From assembly GCA_963921195.1 (NCBI GenBank), contig OY992537.1, forward strand, positions 80,210,535-80,274,534: 64,000 nucleotides of DNA, written 5' to 3'. This stretch comes from Pegoplata infirma. Taxonomy: Eukaryota > Arthropoda > Insecta > Diptera > Anthomyiidae. The position numbers and the translations under genes are program-made. Of the stretch, positions 46,976-58,113 are shown piece after piece (the stretch's first letter is position 1; every line of letters begins with the position of its first letter). Below the pieces are notes generated by a model, which saw only the letters and a program-made list of their open reading frames with translations, was not told the origin of the DNA and searched no databases.

Positions 46976-47648
46976 AATCACAAAAAAATTACTTATTTAT
47001 TAATATTTATTCATGTTATATGTGGTTTGAATTGAGAAAGGTGTGAAAGAAAAAATTATTTTTCTAAAAATTTAAGACATCATGGTTCGTTTTTTACTAG
47101 TTTCATATAATCCAGTTATTATAATCATCAGAAAAACTTTTAATGTCAAATTTATTCAGTTAATAGTCAATTTTATTCTATATGTAAAATTATTTGCCTA
47201 TTAACTGTTAACTGCCTCTTCGGTACGATCACTCTAGACCGATACGCTAAGTTGGCTGTTAAGCAAGTATCAACTAAATCATGGTTTTTCAATTCATGTG
47301 TGGTTGTTGCTGTTGTTTTTTCGTACAGAAGAAGGTGAAATTGCATTATGGTGAATAAATTAAATTTTTTTAGTAATCATCATTCGTCCTCCTCTCCTTC
47401 ATCAACTCTGATCTAAGTACTTATTTTGCAACCTTGCCAGAACATGGTCTATATTTTGTAAAAACAGAAAAACAAATATTTATTCATGTTTTGTATTTTT
47501 TTAAAGAAATTATGAGCGTGTGTTCAAACACACGCTGGTAAGAAATGGGTTAAATAAAAATATTAGTGAATCATACAGAGCCATTTTTATTAAACTTAAT
47601 ATAAATACTTTTCTAAAGAAAAATTCATCGGAATACAAAAACTTTTCT
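46976..47648. other. AT-rich stretch, nothing recognised
   Basis: No element ends or coding signature. The palindromic pair GTGTTCAAACACACG near 47520 is short and isolated. Confidence 0.45.
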
Positions 47649-47650
47649 AT

Positions 47651-48004
47651 CCCTAGTAAAAAAGTTTTGTACAATGATATATAATTTGATACAATCATAT
47701 TAAATTATATATGACTTTTTATATGTTCATATCTAACTTTATCTAAGATTTACTGCGGCTCCATTTTCTTATCTGAGGTTATGCATAAATATATCTAACT
47801 TTATGTAATTATAGAAATCTATATTAATTTATATAAAATAAGATCAATTGGATTTAATTGGATGTGACCAAAATTCGGATCTAATTGTATCATTTTTTAT
47901 ATTAGTGTATCTAAAATAATACATTTACATCAATATCGGATCCAACTTTATACAGCCAATTTTGAGATCAAATTAGATCTAAAAAGTTTTTATTTTTACT
48001 CGGG
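47651..48004. mobile_element. CCC-group MITE, 354 bp, AT target duplication
   Basis: The ends are CCCTAGTAAAAA and ATTTTTACTCGGG. AT flanks both sides (47649-47650 and 48005-48006). The interior is rich in ATATAATTTGAT and ATCTAATTGGAT-type words like those of the 7953 copy. Confidence 0.8.
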
Positions 48005-48060
48005 ATATCAAAATTGTTTTATTAATCGGGTACTATATCTCAAAAAAAATAATTTTCCCT

Positions 48061-48980
48061 TTAAAAATTTTTTTTAGAATCTTAGACGTTTCTACAGAAA
48101 AAGTGTCTCTACAATTGTCAGAAGAAACAACTTACAACAAACGTCTCAATATCTGATACATTTTCTAAAATAATTTAAAATCTAAAATTTTTCTTAATTA
48201 AAAGTTTTGTAGAATCTTAAAAAGATTTTTCGGACCCTAAAAATGTCTCAGAGTCTAAGACAGGCTCTAGAATATCCCAGAATCTGAAACTGAAAAAATG
48301 TATCAGAATCTGAGAAAAATTTATCAGAATCTGAGACTATAGAAAAAAATATATCAGGATATGATACTTCCTCTGAAGGAACCATACATCAAAATTTGAG
48401 ACTTTTTCTGTAGGAAAATCTGTCAAATTTTGAGAATTTTTCTGTAGGAAACCTGTATCAGAAAAAAGAGAGAAAGAATGTCTCCGATTCTAAAACTTTT
48501 CCGATGGAAAAGTGTCTTAGAATCAGACAATTTTTCTGTGGTAAAAATGTCTCAGTGGAAACTTTTGCAATAGGAAAAATGTCTAAGACCTGTGAATTTT
48601 TCTGTAGGAAAAATGACACTTTTTAAGTTGAATAATTTTTCTCAGAGTTTTAAACTTTTTATTTAAAAAAAAATTCTCAGAATGTAGTAAATATGTGTTA
48701 AAATATGAAAAATCTCTCAAAAGCTGAGTCATTTTCTATAGCTAAAATGTCTCAGAAGCTGAGAGTCTGAGCATTTTTCAGTGTAAAAAAATAATTTTTT
48801 AGGACTTTTTTATGTTGAAAGAATTTCTGAGGGTCTATTAAAAATGCTCCATAGAATAAGTTTTCTATAAAAAAATATTTCAGAATCTAATCTTTGGTTT
48901 AGAATCTATGACTTTTTATTTATTAAAAATATTCCAAAATCTGAAATCAATGGGAAATATTTTGCAAAATATTCAAAAAT
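48061..48980 (+). repeat. Degenerate palindromic minisatellite (TCTCAGAATCTGAGA..TTTTTCTGTAGGAAAAA), locus 1
   Basis: Units of about 30-40 bases contain CTCAGAATCTGAGA and TTTTTCTGTAGGAAAAATG, both self-complementary or nearly so. Divergence between units is high. The same unit recurs at 53190 and 60590. Confidence 0.7.
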
Positions 48981-50090
48981 ATTGACAAATCTAAAAAAGT
49001 TTATCAGAATCTGAATTAGTTACATTTTAGTCCAAGGAATAAACTGTCCGTTACTAATATCAAAATATGTACAAATATGTAAATTGTTTCTTTAAAAAAA
49101 ATTAAAAAAAAGAATTAAAAAAAAAAATGTTTGCCTCCCTCTTGAAAAAATTCCTGAATATGACCCTAGGAACTATTATTGGAAAAATCAAAAAATTTTA
49201 TAAAGTTTTTGTCCAAGTCCAGCGTTGGATATACCAGCACTTTCTTTCATTTTCAAGCACCATATTTTTCATCTGATGTTGGGTTTTGCTAAGTCCCTGA
49301 ATAGTAAATTAAAAACTCTTGTAAAACGTGATTTAAATACCTATTATTCTGACAATCTTCTGCTCTTTAAAGCAAAAAAAATAAAAAAGACATTCTTCGT
49401 AGAAAAATATAAAATAATTTCTTCCTTAAAATGTCTATCAACAACCTGGAAAATTTGTTATCATTAATCACTTGTGTGTGTCATAAACTTAAATAAACCA
49501 TCCAACAAACAACCATCAAACAAAACCAAACCAAACTCAACATCATCAATTTTAAAATTAAATTTGAAAAAAAAAATATTTATGTAAAGGCGAAAAATAA
49601 AAAATCTCAAACCTTCTACTCAACTTTAAGTAAGTGGTAAATGCAACATCATATTGCATTCACCACATTGTACATGTGACTACAACATAAAATGATGCGG
49701 GAAGCACGATGCTAATGATGAGGCTTCTCATGATGATGATGGTGAAGCTTATGATGAAATGTCAACCTAACATAATACTAAACATAAAACAATGTCATAT
49801 GTGCACAGATAAATATGAAGAATGAACAAAAAATAAAAAAAAAAAAAACAAACCAATGAACAAAATGTCAAGTGCATGAGAATATTTATTTGTTTTGTTA
49901 CCACATTGATGGGGTTGAGAAGATAACACCAGCAATACAGTAAAGAAATATTAAAAATAAAATTATATTACATTACTTCTGAAAATAGTGAAAAATTTAC
50001 ACCGTTTTCAATCTTATATATTTTTTTTTTGCAATCGAATTTTTGTGAATGTAAAATAATTGATCCGTTCATTAAATTACTTGTGGTTTC
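48981..50090. other. Mostly non-repetitive-looking AT-rich stretch
   Basis: Between 49480 and 49870 there are CATCAA/GATGATGATG microsatellite-like runs on either side of a more evenly composed patch (49620-49760). I recognise neither coding sequence nor element ends. The patch could be unique or conserved non-coding sequence. Confidence 0.4.
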
Positions 50091-50267
50091 TACCCTCCAC
50101 CCACAATAAGGGGGTGCACTATTTTTGTCAATCCGTTACACTCATCGAAATATCGGTCTAGGGTTCCATAAATTATTCAATCACAGTCTGTGGTAAGCAC
50201 TATGCAGCCCAAAATAAAAGAGTTTGACTTCTAAGGCTTGGTATAATTATATATTATAACTAGGGTT
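50091..50267 (+). mobile_element. HINE family I 5' fragment
   Basis: TCTACCCTCCACCCACAATAAGGGGGTGCACTATTTTTGTCAATCCG, then ATCGAAATATCGGTCTAGGG and CAGCCCAAAATAAAAGAGTTTGACTTCTAAGG. The 3' part is missing and the sequence passes directly into a TAGGGTTGCC end. Confidence 0.65.
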
Positions 50268-50269
50268 GC

Positions 50270-50360
50270 CAGACGTCCCGCATTTGGCGGGATTATCCCG
50301 CTTTGCGTCAACGATTCCCGCGTCCAGCGCGGGACTCAAAATTCCCGCTTTTTTAAGCGT
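50270..50360 (+). mobile_element. Possible single end of a hAT-like element
   Basis: TAGGGTTGCCAGACGTCCCGC followed by GGCGGGATTATCCCGC, GCGCGGGACT and ATTCCCGC has the TAGGG start and CCCG-rich subterminal pattern seen at 22739. No inverse partner was found to the right, so it is truncated or misassigned. Confidence 0.35.
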
Positions 50361-50672
50361 CAGAAAATTAAAAGTAACAATTTACTGGTCTTCCAATAAG
50401 CAGAAAAATCTGATCAAAAATTGTTAGTGATGTAAAAGGCATACAATTTTCCATAGCACCAATTTTCCAGTGCACTCGAGTGGAATAGAGTTCACCCTTT
50501 TTGTACGTTAACAAAGGCAAATACATCTATTGGGAAAAAGTAAAGTGGGCAAAATAATAAAGACATGTCTGGCGTTTTACGAAATAATGCGGTGAGACAG
50601 AAAAACATGTTGATGATGTAAAATATAAAAAAATTATTCTAATATCTTAAAAATTAATTGATAAATTAATTA

Positions 50673-50975
50673 ACAGATCCAGAAAATAGCTACCAAATTT
50701 AGATCTGATATCAGATAATATATAAAAATATAATATTTTGTACGAAAAATGTTAAGTTTTTCACTAGGGATAGAAATAAATTAAGTCCTCACCGGAAAGA
50801 CAAGGTTCATTTTAATGTCCGAAAAATTTTAAAATTTGTTCCCAAATACTTTCGTAAATAACAGATCCAGAAAATAGCGACCAAATTTAGATCTGTTATC
50901 AGATAATATATAAAAATATATTATTTTTTCCGAAAAACGTTAAGTTTTTCACTAGAGATAGAAAGGCTTTTACGA
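50673..50975 (+). repeat. Direct duplication with 188-bp offset
   Basis: ACAGATCCAGAAAATAGC..ACCAAATTTAGATCTG..ATCAGATAATATATAAAAATATA..GTTAAGTTTTTCACTAG at 50673 recurs at 50861 with few changes. No gene association. Confidence 0.75.
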
Positions 50976-51119
50976 AAAAGAAAAAAAATATTTAACTTGA
51001 GAATATTCGAAAAAACTTTTGAATTTTTTTTTGCTCATGGGGTCTTTTTATAAAACAATGATATTTACAAAAAATCTAGGTTCTGACGTAAACCAGGACT
51101 GAGAAAAATAAAAAATTAC

Positions 51120-51805
51120 GTATCTTAGGTTAAGGGACCATTTGGTCCATAGTATATTTTCTCCAGCGATTTCGATAGCTTGAGTTCATGAAACTATTTC
51201 AGAATATATAGTAGGATGCACGCATTCAAAGCGGGTATCCCGGCAAAATTTTTAAAATCAAAAATATGCATTTTTTCCCTATCGCTTACCAAAGGCATAA
51301 CTTTTTTTTATTTCACGCATTATGTAAACCTCATGCACTACTTTGAGTCTTATCCTAAACAAAAATCATTAATCTAGTATAGAATAAAGCAACCTTACAT
51401 TACCCTAAACAGGATTTATGCGTTTGGTTTGGGATGTCACTCAAAGTAATGCATGAGTTTTATATAATGCATGAAAAATACATAAATGCCTATGGTAAGC
51501 GGTAGGCGAAAATTAATGCACATTTTTTTTTGGCTATGCATTACATGGTAATGCATTACATAATCGTTTCCATTTTTAAGGTTTTGCTGGGATATCAAGT
51601 ATGTTTGCAAATACAATGTTAGGCCATCGATTTGCTGGCATTTTGTGCTGCAGGAACCAACCATTTGATCAGCAATATCCACGCCACCTAAATAAGATGA
51701 ATCATTAGAAATTATAGGAAAAAACAAAACTAACACACCTTTCGTTGAATTGTAATACAAAACAATCTCGAAAGTAAAGAAAATAAAAAAAAGGGAAACC
51801 CTCAA
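51120..51805 (-). pseudogene. piggyBac-family transposase C-terminal region with an intron, frameshift and MITE insertion
   Basis: Reading the minus strand, FEIVLYYNSTK ends with a split glycine codon at 51739. GT..CTAAT..TTATTTAG forms a 51-base intron (51738-51688). The next exon gives GGVDIADQM, so splicing creates the YN..KGGVDxxDQM block that marks piggyBac transposases and carries a catalytic aspartate. After a one-base frameshift NRWPNIVFANILDI continues. The frame is then cut by the 353-bp MITE at 51239-51591; beyond it PALNACILLYILK resumes in the expected frame. N-terminal and central transposase parts are absent. This is a dead, internally deleted copy. Confidence 0.8.
51239..51591. 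mobile_element. CCC-group MITE, 353 bp, inserted in the piggyBac ORF
   Basis: The ends are CCCGGCAAAATTTTTAAAA and the inverse TTTTTAAGGTTTTGCTGGG. AT is on both sides (51237-51238 and 51592-51593). Removing the element and one AT gives an uninterrupted transposase reading frame, which independently confirms both the boundaries and the 2-bp duplication. GCATTAC/GTAATGC words recur inside. Confidence 0.85.
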
Positions 51806-51820
51806 CTGTGCTGTGTTGAG

Positions 51821-52343
51821 TAGAGATGGGTGCTGGTCAAGTGATTTGCTTGGTTCACGTGAACCACGCGCGACTCACGCTCGAGCGAAAGTCTAGTTAA
51901 TTACGAGAATCATGCTTGAGTGAGTAAGATTTCAAAACTTTTATTAGTGAGTATTTAGAAAGCGAGCCCAATTTTGCGTGAGTGCCATTCTTCTTGCGTG
52001 ATTCAAAATAATTTTTTTGTATTGCTTTCACTTTTATTTATAGTTTTAGTTATATTTTTCGTTTGCAACCAGTTAAAATTCAAATTAACGGTTTGCTAAT
52101 ATATGAAAACCATTTATTTTAAATTTCCTTAAAATTGTGTATCTGTAAGTGAATATTGCGTGAATTGGGGTGAGAGTAATTACGAATCACGTGAGTCACG
52201 CATGAGCGTAACTTATTTTAGTCTTACTGACGTGAGTAGTAACTAAGCGTGAGTAAAGAAAAAAATCGAGTGAGTGATTCTTGACCGATAATAATATTTC
52301 TTGCGTGAGCGTGAGCCAAAATTTACTCACGCCCCCATCTCTA
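51821..52343. mobile_element. 523-bp hAT-like element with TAGAGATGGG ends
   Basis: The ends are TAGAGATGGG and CCCATCTCTA. The flanks GTGTTGAG and ACGTTGAG match at six of eight positions, a slightly decayed 8-bp duplication. The interior is packed with GCGTGAGT/ACTCACGC words and includes CACGTG at 51856 and 52188. It belongs to the same family as 58169. Confidence 0.75.
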
Positions 52344-52784
52344 ACGTTGAGTTTAGCTTAAAATAATAGTATTTAGGTAGAAATGATCCAAAATATATAC
52401 AAATATAATATTAAATTGTTATTTTGTTTGAATATTGAAGTATGGACCAAATGGTCCACTAACCTAACAATCGTAAGTTTTTTCTAACCTAACAGCAGGG
52501 TTAATAACTTTGTTAGTTTTGATTTAATTGGGCTAAAATTTTGTGAGGACGTACGTTTTGTAAATATGTATCAAAATTATTCATAAAATAATTAAAAAAA
52601 TTATTTCTAGTTCCGTTCATTGGCGATTTCGCAATTTGCATGTTTTAAATTTTTGGCTATAAAATCGCTAATTTTTATTATGTGGCCCTTATTTTTTGTT
52701 GGGGCGTGTAGGTTAATAAAATACACCAGAATCTATCAAAATACCGATTTTGAATTTTCTGTTAGTTAGGGCGTTTTGCATTTT

Positions 52785-53130
52785 AGGTGACGATATATGG
52801 ATTTTTTGGCTATAACTCGTCGACTTATTGATATTTTTTCAATCTGTAAAAGCCAAATTATTGCTAGAGACCTGTCTAACAATCAAAATATTTTAAGAAA
52901 TTGATTTAGAAAATTTTTGTGGTGCTTATGAAGCAAAATATTTTCAAAAAGCATGACAAACAAAAATAATTTTTCCAACATTTTGCTTTAGCACCACAAA
53001 CATTTTCTAAATCAATTTTTTAATAAATTTTAATTGTTAGACATGTCTCTTGCAATAATTTGGCTTTTACAGATTGAAAAATATCAATTAGTCGACGAGT
53101 AATAGCCAAAAAAACCATGCCTATATTTTC
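52785..53130. repeat. Palindrome of about 0.35 kb
   Basis: TTTTTTGGCTATAACTCGTCGACT near 52803 pairs with AGTCGACGAGTAATAGCCAAAAAA near 53092. AATCTGTAAAAGCCAAATTATTGC pairs with GCAATAATTTGGCTTTTACAGATT, and TTTGTGGTGCT with AGCACCACAAA. The centre is about 52958. Confidence 0.75.
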
Positions 53131-53189
53131 ACCCCTCACTCTCAGAATCGACCTAACTTTTGCCTATGGTGCAAAGTGTTTTGGCATAA

Positions 53190-53730
53190 TGAGGACTTTT
53201 CAGAATTTCAGACTTTTTGTGTAGAAAATATAATTCAGAATCTGAGTAATTTTCTAAAGAAAAAGGTTTTAGATTGTTTAAAATTAGCATTATGAAAAAA
53301 AAACTCAGGACCAGAAAAATTTTCTATGAAATTTTGCTAAATTTTTCAGTAAAAAAAATAACTTAGTATCTAAGAATTTTTCTATATGAAAGTGTATGAT
53401 AGCCTAAAGTTTTTCTGTAGCTTTTCTATGGGCAAAATACCTCAGAACCTCTATTGGGAAAAGGTCACTTAATCTTAACATTTTTCTTTAAGCAAATGTC
53501 CTAGAAAACTTTCTGTATGAAAAATGTCAATGGTAACATTTTTTTTCCTGAACTGAAATCAGTACACCCAATTTTTTTTTTCTAGAAAAAAAATTCTGAA
53601 ACTCTTTCTTATAGGGAAAAACCTGACAAGGTCTTGAGATTGAGATTTATTTAAAAAACCACTCAATTTTTTAAACTTTTTCACTTTAGTTCTGAAATGT
53701 TTTCCTTTAGGAAACCCAGTCAGAAAAGAG
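53190..53730 (+). repeat. Degenerate palindromic minisatellite, locus 2
   Basis: CAGAATCTGAGTAATTTTCTAAAGAAAAAGG and related degenerate units resemble the arrays at 48061 and 60590. This is the most decayed of the three. Confidence 0.5.
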
Positions 53731-54101
53731 CACAAATTTCTTTAAAAACCGTGAAGTTCTAAGAGTTTTTATCAAAAAAAAAATATTATATTTTTAAGGA
53801 AAAGAAAATTCCGAAGACCTTATCTTGTTGAGACATCTTACAATTAGATACATTTAAATTTATACAATTTCACACAGTATCTTCCTGAAAAATAGAGAAT
53901 CTATCATCAATTTTTTTAGGCCATAAGAATTCATATTCCACTTCAAGATTTGCCAGAATAAAAAAAAAACCTTTTTGGTAAAACGCCTTAATGGTCAGCC
54001 TTAGAATGCCATAAATCTAATATTGTTTTCTATTACAAAATTATTTTAGAATCTATGACTTTTACTATCAGAAAATTTCTGCAGAACAAAAGACTTTTTA
54101 C

Positions 54102-54200
54102 ACCTTCGCACCACAGTATGGGGGTATAATCACTTTTTCATTCCGTTTGTAAGTAATGCATCGAAATATCGGTCGGGGGCCACATAAAGTATATATGTGG
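54102..54200 (+). mobile_element. HINE family I 5' fragment next to a family III copy
   Basis: CACCACAGTATGGGGGTATAATCAC, CATTCCGTTTGTAAGTAATGCATCGAAATATCGGTCGGGGGCC and AAAGTATATATGTGG form the first 100 bases of a family I element. It stops before the CCGT tract, 35 bases before the family III copy. Confidence 0.65.
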
Positions 54201-54234
54201 CATTCCATGTCAAATCGGACACTTTAAAATTTTT

Positions 54235-55080
54235 TTTATACCCTACACCACACTGTGGTACAGGGTATAATGAGTTTGTGCTGATGTTTGTAATTACCCG
54301 AAATATTGGTCCTAGACCCACTTTTAAGTATACCGATCGACTTAGAATCACTTTTTGAGTCGATTTAGCGATGTCCGTCCGTCCGTCCGTCCGTCCGTCC
54401 GTCTGTCTGTCCATGTAAACGGTGTAAACACGATACAGGTCGCAATTTTTAATTAATTGACTTGGAATTTGAAACTTAAGCCTCTTTTGGCCCAAGGACG
54501 AAGCCTATTGAAATTGGAAAAAATCGGTCCATATTTAGACCTAGCCCCCATACAAAGGTCCTCTTTAGTTTTGGCTCAAATGACTCTAACAACCGCATTT
54601 TCATAGGTATCTTTTCGAAATTTGGCAGGTAATCATGTTTCATCCACACAAATCACCATTCCGAATTTTAAAGAAAGCGGACCAGTTCTTCTTGTAGCCC
54701 CCATACAAACCACCTTCCCGATTTTCATATAAATCTCTCAAATTTCATGAAAATAGAAAATATTTTATTAAAATTCTGTTTGTTTATGTTAAACGCGTAC
54801 TTTAATAACCTTATCAAATCTGATTATCATCGGACCATTTTTGGACTTAGGTCCCATGTGAAAATTTCGCCCGATATTCAGTTGAAGCGGTTTATTGTCA
54901 ACAAAAAGTAGCCTATTTCACTCAAATTTGATTTGAGAGTGTTTTTTACACTTATTAAAGATTTGACAAAATATAGATCTAATCAGTCGATGTTTGAACT
55001 TGGGCCCCATTTTCCGGGAAACTCTGGTGTAGGGTATTATATGGTCGGTCGTGACCGACTATAATTTTCCTACTTGTTTT
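54235..55080 (+). mobile_element. HINE family III, complete
   Basis: It starts TTTATACCCTACACCACACTGTGGTACAGGGTATAA, has GATTTAGCGATGTCCGTCC with a CCGT microsatellite and CATGTAAACGGTGTAAACACGATACAGG, and ends TATATGGTCGGTCGTGACCGACTATAATTTTCCTACTTGTTTT. The minus-strand frame at 54130-54495 only reflects the repeat. Confidence 0.85.
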
Positions 55081-55540
55081 TTTTTTAGATTTTCCCAATT
55101 TGTTAACAGTTTTTAGTACCCTTCGAAAACTCCTTCGTGGTAAATTTTCAGATTTTTTTGATGACCCGTTCAAAAGATATCGAATTTTTAAAAATTGGTA
55201 GTTTGTTCCTTTACTCAAACTTCTTTTACTCATAACTTCTTCAATAATGGTCCAAATTTCAATTTTTTTTTTTCAAAATTTTTGTTTTTTTACGTACTTT
55301 AAAAAAAAAAAACACAAAAAATTCTAAAAAGAGCTCTAGTATGCGATTTTTAAGTTTTTAAATTTAAATCTCATTTTTAAAAATGTTTGTACTCTTAGAT
55401 TTTTTTGAAATTTTTTTGTGTAAAACTTCTATCGATTCTACAAATTTTTTACCCAGGAGGATCGTAAAATAACGATTATTACTATTTTTTTAAATTTTTA
55501 AAAAAAATTTTATTGTAATTTTCCAATCTTAAAATCATTT

Positions 55541-56045
55541 CTACTGCTCGAATGGTGCGTCATAGAGGGGTCCTTTATAAGACCGACCCCCATTAATTTT
55601 TTCGTCTTAACATATCTTTGGAACAAACTCATGCCCTATCTCCAATTTCTAAGGGGGCTCCCACACAAAACGACATTTTTTAAAATTTGATCCAACCGCT
55701 GTAACTGCCCTAATAGTGCCCTTAGAGCAACAAAATGTTTGACCGACCCATAATATTTTTTTAGTCCAAACATTTTCTCTGAACACACCAACCCTCTATC
55801 TTTAACTGTTAAGGTGGTCCCCATACATTTTTTTTATTTTTTGTAAATTTGTTTTATTTAATCAGCTTCTACCGGTCCAATCGTGCGTCCGAGAGGGGTC
55901 ACTTGTGAGACCGACCCCCATTTATTTTTATCCTAAAACATTTTTTTAAAACATACCTACGCCCTATCTCCACTCCCTAAGTAGGCTCCTATACAAAATT
56001 ACATTTTTATATAATTTGCTCCAACTGTTATTTGTATGGGAGCCT
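55541..56045 (+). repeat. Tandem sub-units related to the 2.1 kb foldback
   Basis: Two to three units of about 180 bp (GACCGACCCCCATT, CTATCTCCA, CTAAGGGGGCTCCCA) match the inner arm units of 32154-34302. No inverse arm is present, so this is a half element or a source array. The preceding 55081-55540 is AT-rich with nothing recognised. Confidence 0.6.
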
Positions 56046-57243
56046 AAAACATTAACAGTGCTTTCTTCTTTATAGTATAAAATGGTGTGGTAGTACTTAC
56101 TTCAACAATCATATACATACGTCTGCTCTATCATTTTTCATTTTTACGTATTTTCCTTTTTGCTTTTAGCAAATAATTTTTGATGGTAATTTTTCATCAG
56201 ACATGTTGGTTACACATACGTGTTGTTAAGATGCCAAATCATCATTATGCACAAAGTTCTATGCACAAGGGTAACAAATGAAATGAAAAAATAGAGCATA
56301 TATGAAAGGGAATAAAATCTTTAACAGATAGTTTTATGTAGTTGAATTGGCTTTACTGTCTGCCAAGTGATATTAAATCGTTTTTCACACTTTTTTTTTT
56401 TTTTTGTGTAATCATTTCAGGAAAAATACAAACAGACTCATTTAGAAATACCATTTTAAGATTTCAAAGGCGTTGTAATTGTCACTCAGCCAGCGGGAAA
56501 ACCAACCACAAAACATGCACAATAATATTTTGAACTAAATACCGACCGTATCTGAATATACATCAATATGTAAGCATGATGGAATATAAAAGAAAGAAAA
56601 AATAAAGAACAGGGGTGATTGGAATAAAAAATAATCATAAAACTTGTCTCATTAATCATTTTATAACATACCACAGATGCGATTAACCAGCAAAATTTTA
56701 AGAATAATATTAATTTGTTGGAAAAAATTAAAGGGGAATATGAATGAACAGGATTACAAATTATTTTCTTAAATAAATAAAAATGTTTTATTTATAAAAA
56801 AAACAATTAGAAAGTCTTAAAAATTTTATATTAAAAAGAATTTTAAAGTTTTAAAAATAAATTTTCTATTATATATTTTTTAAACACTTCTTTTCATTTT
56901 AAACATAAATTAAGTAACTTAATAAATTTTGTTTCTTCATAAAATATAAATAAAATATTATACAAAAAACAAAACAACATTCACACACAACATAATAAAT
57001 AATTTTATTTCCTCCATAAAACAACTTTAAAATAAATCCCCCTTTTCCGTTTAAGATTCTTTTTCAGTTTTTCTTACGAACTGTGGTAATAAGTTATAAA
57101 AGCATATGTCAACAAAAACTAAAATTTTAACCGTTATAGCTAATTTTATAAAGTTCTAAATAAATTATGAAATAAACATATGCATACTAAATTGTTTTTT
57201 TTTTTTTAAGAAAATTCTATATTTTTTATAAGGTTTTAAGTTA
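56046..57243. other. AT-rich stretch, nothing recognised
   Basis: A T-run followed by GTAATCATTTCAG at 56392-56420 looks like a splice acceptor, but the following sequence has no supported coding frame. No element ends were recognised. Confidence 0.4.
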
Positions 57244-57420
57244 GGGGCCCCTGTAGGTTAGTTTGTAGCGTGCTAGCCTATGAAACAGGGGGCCGTGGGT
57301 TCGATTCCCACAAAAACCTTTGGTCGATTTCGCTGCAACGAGACGACGGTCATTGTTACAAGTTCTCGTTTAGGTTTTAATTATTAAAAAAATTTTTTTT
57401 TTTACTTCGAATAAAAAAAA
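57244..57420 (+). mobile_element. tRNA-derived SINE, copy 2, with intact promoter boxes
   Basis: The head GGGGCCCCTGTAGGTTAG has a box A-like TAGGTTAGTTTGTAG. GTGGGTTCGATTCCCAC forms an ideal T arm with a perfect box B GGTTCGATTCC. A CCT-ATGAAAC-AGG loop would put GAA in the anticodon position, but the acceptor stem is not well paired, so this is not a functional tRNA gene. The body CTGCAACGAGACGACGGTCATTGTTAC..GTTCTCGTTTAGG is shared with the copy at 28916. The A/T-rich tail follows. RNA polymerase III transcription is expected from the boxes. Confidence 0.8.
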
Positions 57421-57604
57421 TCATCAATTCACCATTCTCGGACAAGCAAAACAGGGATACTGTTTTTTTTTTTGTTGTTGCAAAATTTAGTAATTTTTTC
57501 CGAACTACTGCAGCCGGTTTTTCAGCCAAAAAATCAGAACCCCTTGTTTTAAAAGAAAATTTTACACTTTCGTATGCATCGATAAAGTCTCAGATTCAAA
57601 CATA

Positions 57605-58113
57605 CACAGAAAAAAATATGGAGGAAACAAATTTGAGTAATCATTTGTTTAAATTTAAAAACAAAAATTGAGTAATTTTTTAATTGACGTAATTAAAAAT
57701 TTACTCAAACATTTTAAAAACAATTTAAGTAAATAATTTAATAAAAATTTAATAGTTTTTTTAATTTTTTTTTTAACTCTCATAGTTTTTTGAATTCTCG
57801 TTTAGTTTATAGTTTTTTGTGTATGTATATGAAAGTTTGTAATCGTCTTTATAAAATTTTCCTATGTCTTTGAGACATAAATATGTTTGGTAAAGTTTGA
57901 AAAAACAAGTTTTTTGTTTTTTTTTTGTAAAAAAATTTAAAACTTTTTTAAACTTAAAAAAATAAATAGATAATTTTTTTTTTCAAACATTTAATAAATT
58001 TTTATTAAAAATTTACTCAATACTATTAAATCGTTTACTGGTGCAAAATTGAGTAATTTTTTACTCAATAGTATTAAAAATTTACTCAAATATTTTTTTT
58101 ATTTTTTTCTGTG
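57605..58113. mobile_element. TA-flanked MITE, copy 2, 509 bp
   Basis: TA-CACAGAAAAAAATA on the left and TTTTTTTCTGTG-TA on the right. The whole is an inverse-orientation relative of 21960-22499. GAGTAATTTTTTA/TTTACTCAA words lie near both ends. TA targets fit Tc1/mariner; no ORF. Confidence 0.75.

Larger units (their letters stand above)
51134..52458 (-). mobile_element. piggyBac element: TTAA site and 18-bp inverted ends
   Basis: TTAA (51130-51133) precedes GGGACCATTTGGTCCATA. On the other side TATGGACCAAATGGTCCA is the inverse copy with one mismatch and is followed by CTAA (a mutated TTAA). Inverted ends and TTAA targets are piggyBac hallmarks and agree with the enclosed transposase remnant. 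Two later insertions (51239-51591 and 51821-52343) make up most of its present length; about 0.44 kb is original. The end motif GGACCATTTGGTCC is itself nearly palindromic. Confidence 0.7.

Noticed and set aside
47310..47335. Possible microexon between TTTTTTCGTACAG and GTGAAA
   Set aside because: Motifs are too short and no neighbouring exon exists to support it.
54130..54495. 121-codon frame with a DRQTDGRTDGRTD stretch
   Set aside because: Produced by the GTCCGTCC microsatellite of a HINE; the same peptide appears wherever that tract is read, in several frames and orientations.
57244..57320. Possible functional tRNA gene
   Set aside because: Box B and T arm are good, but the acceptor ends do not pair, and the same head plus body occurs at 28916 with an insertion duplication, so it is a SINE.
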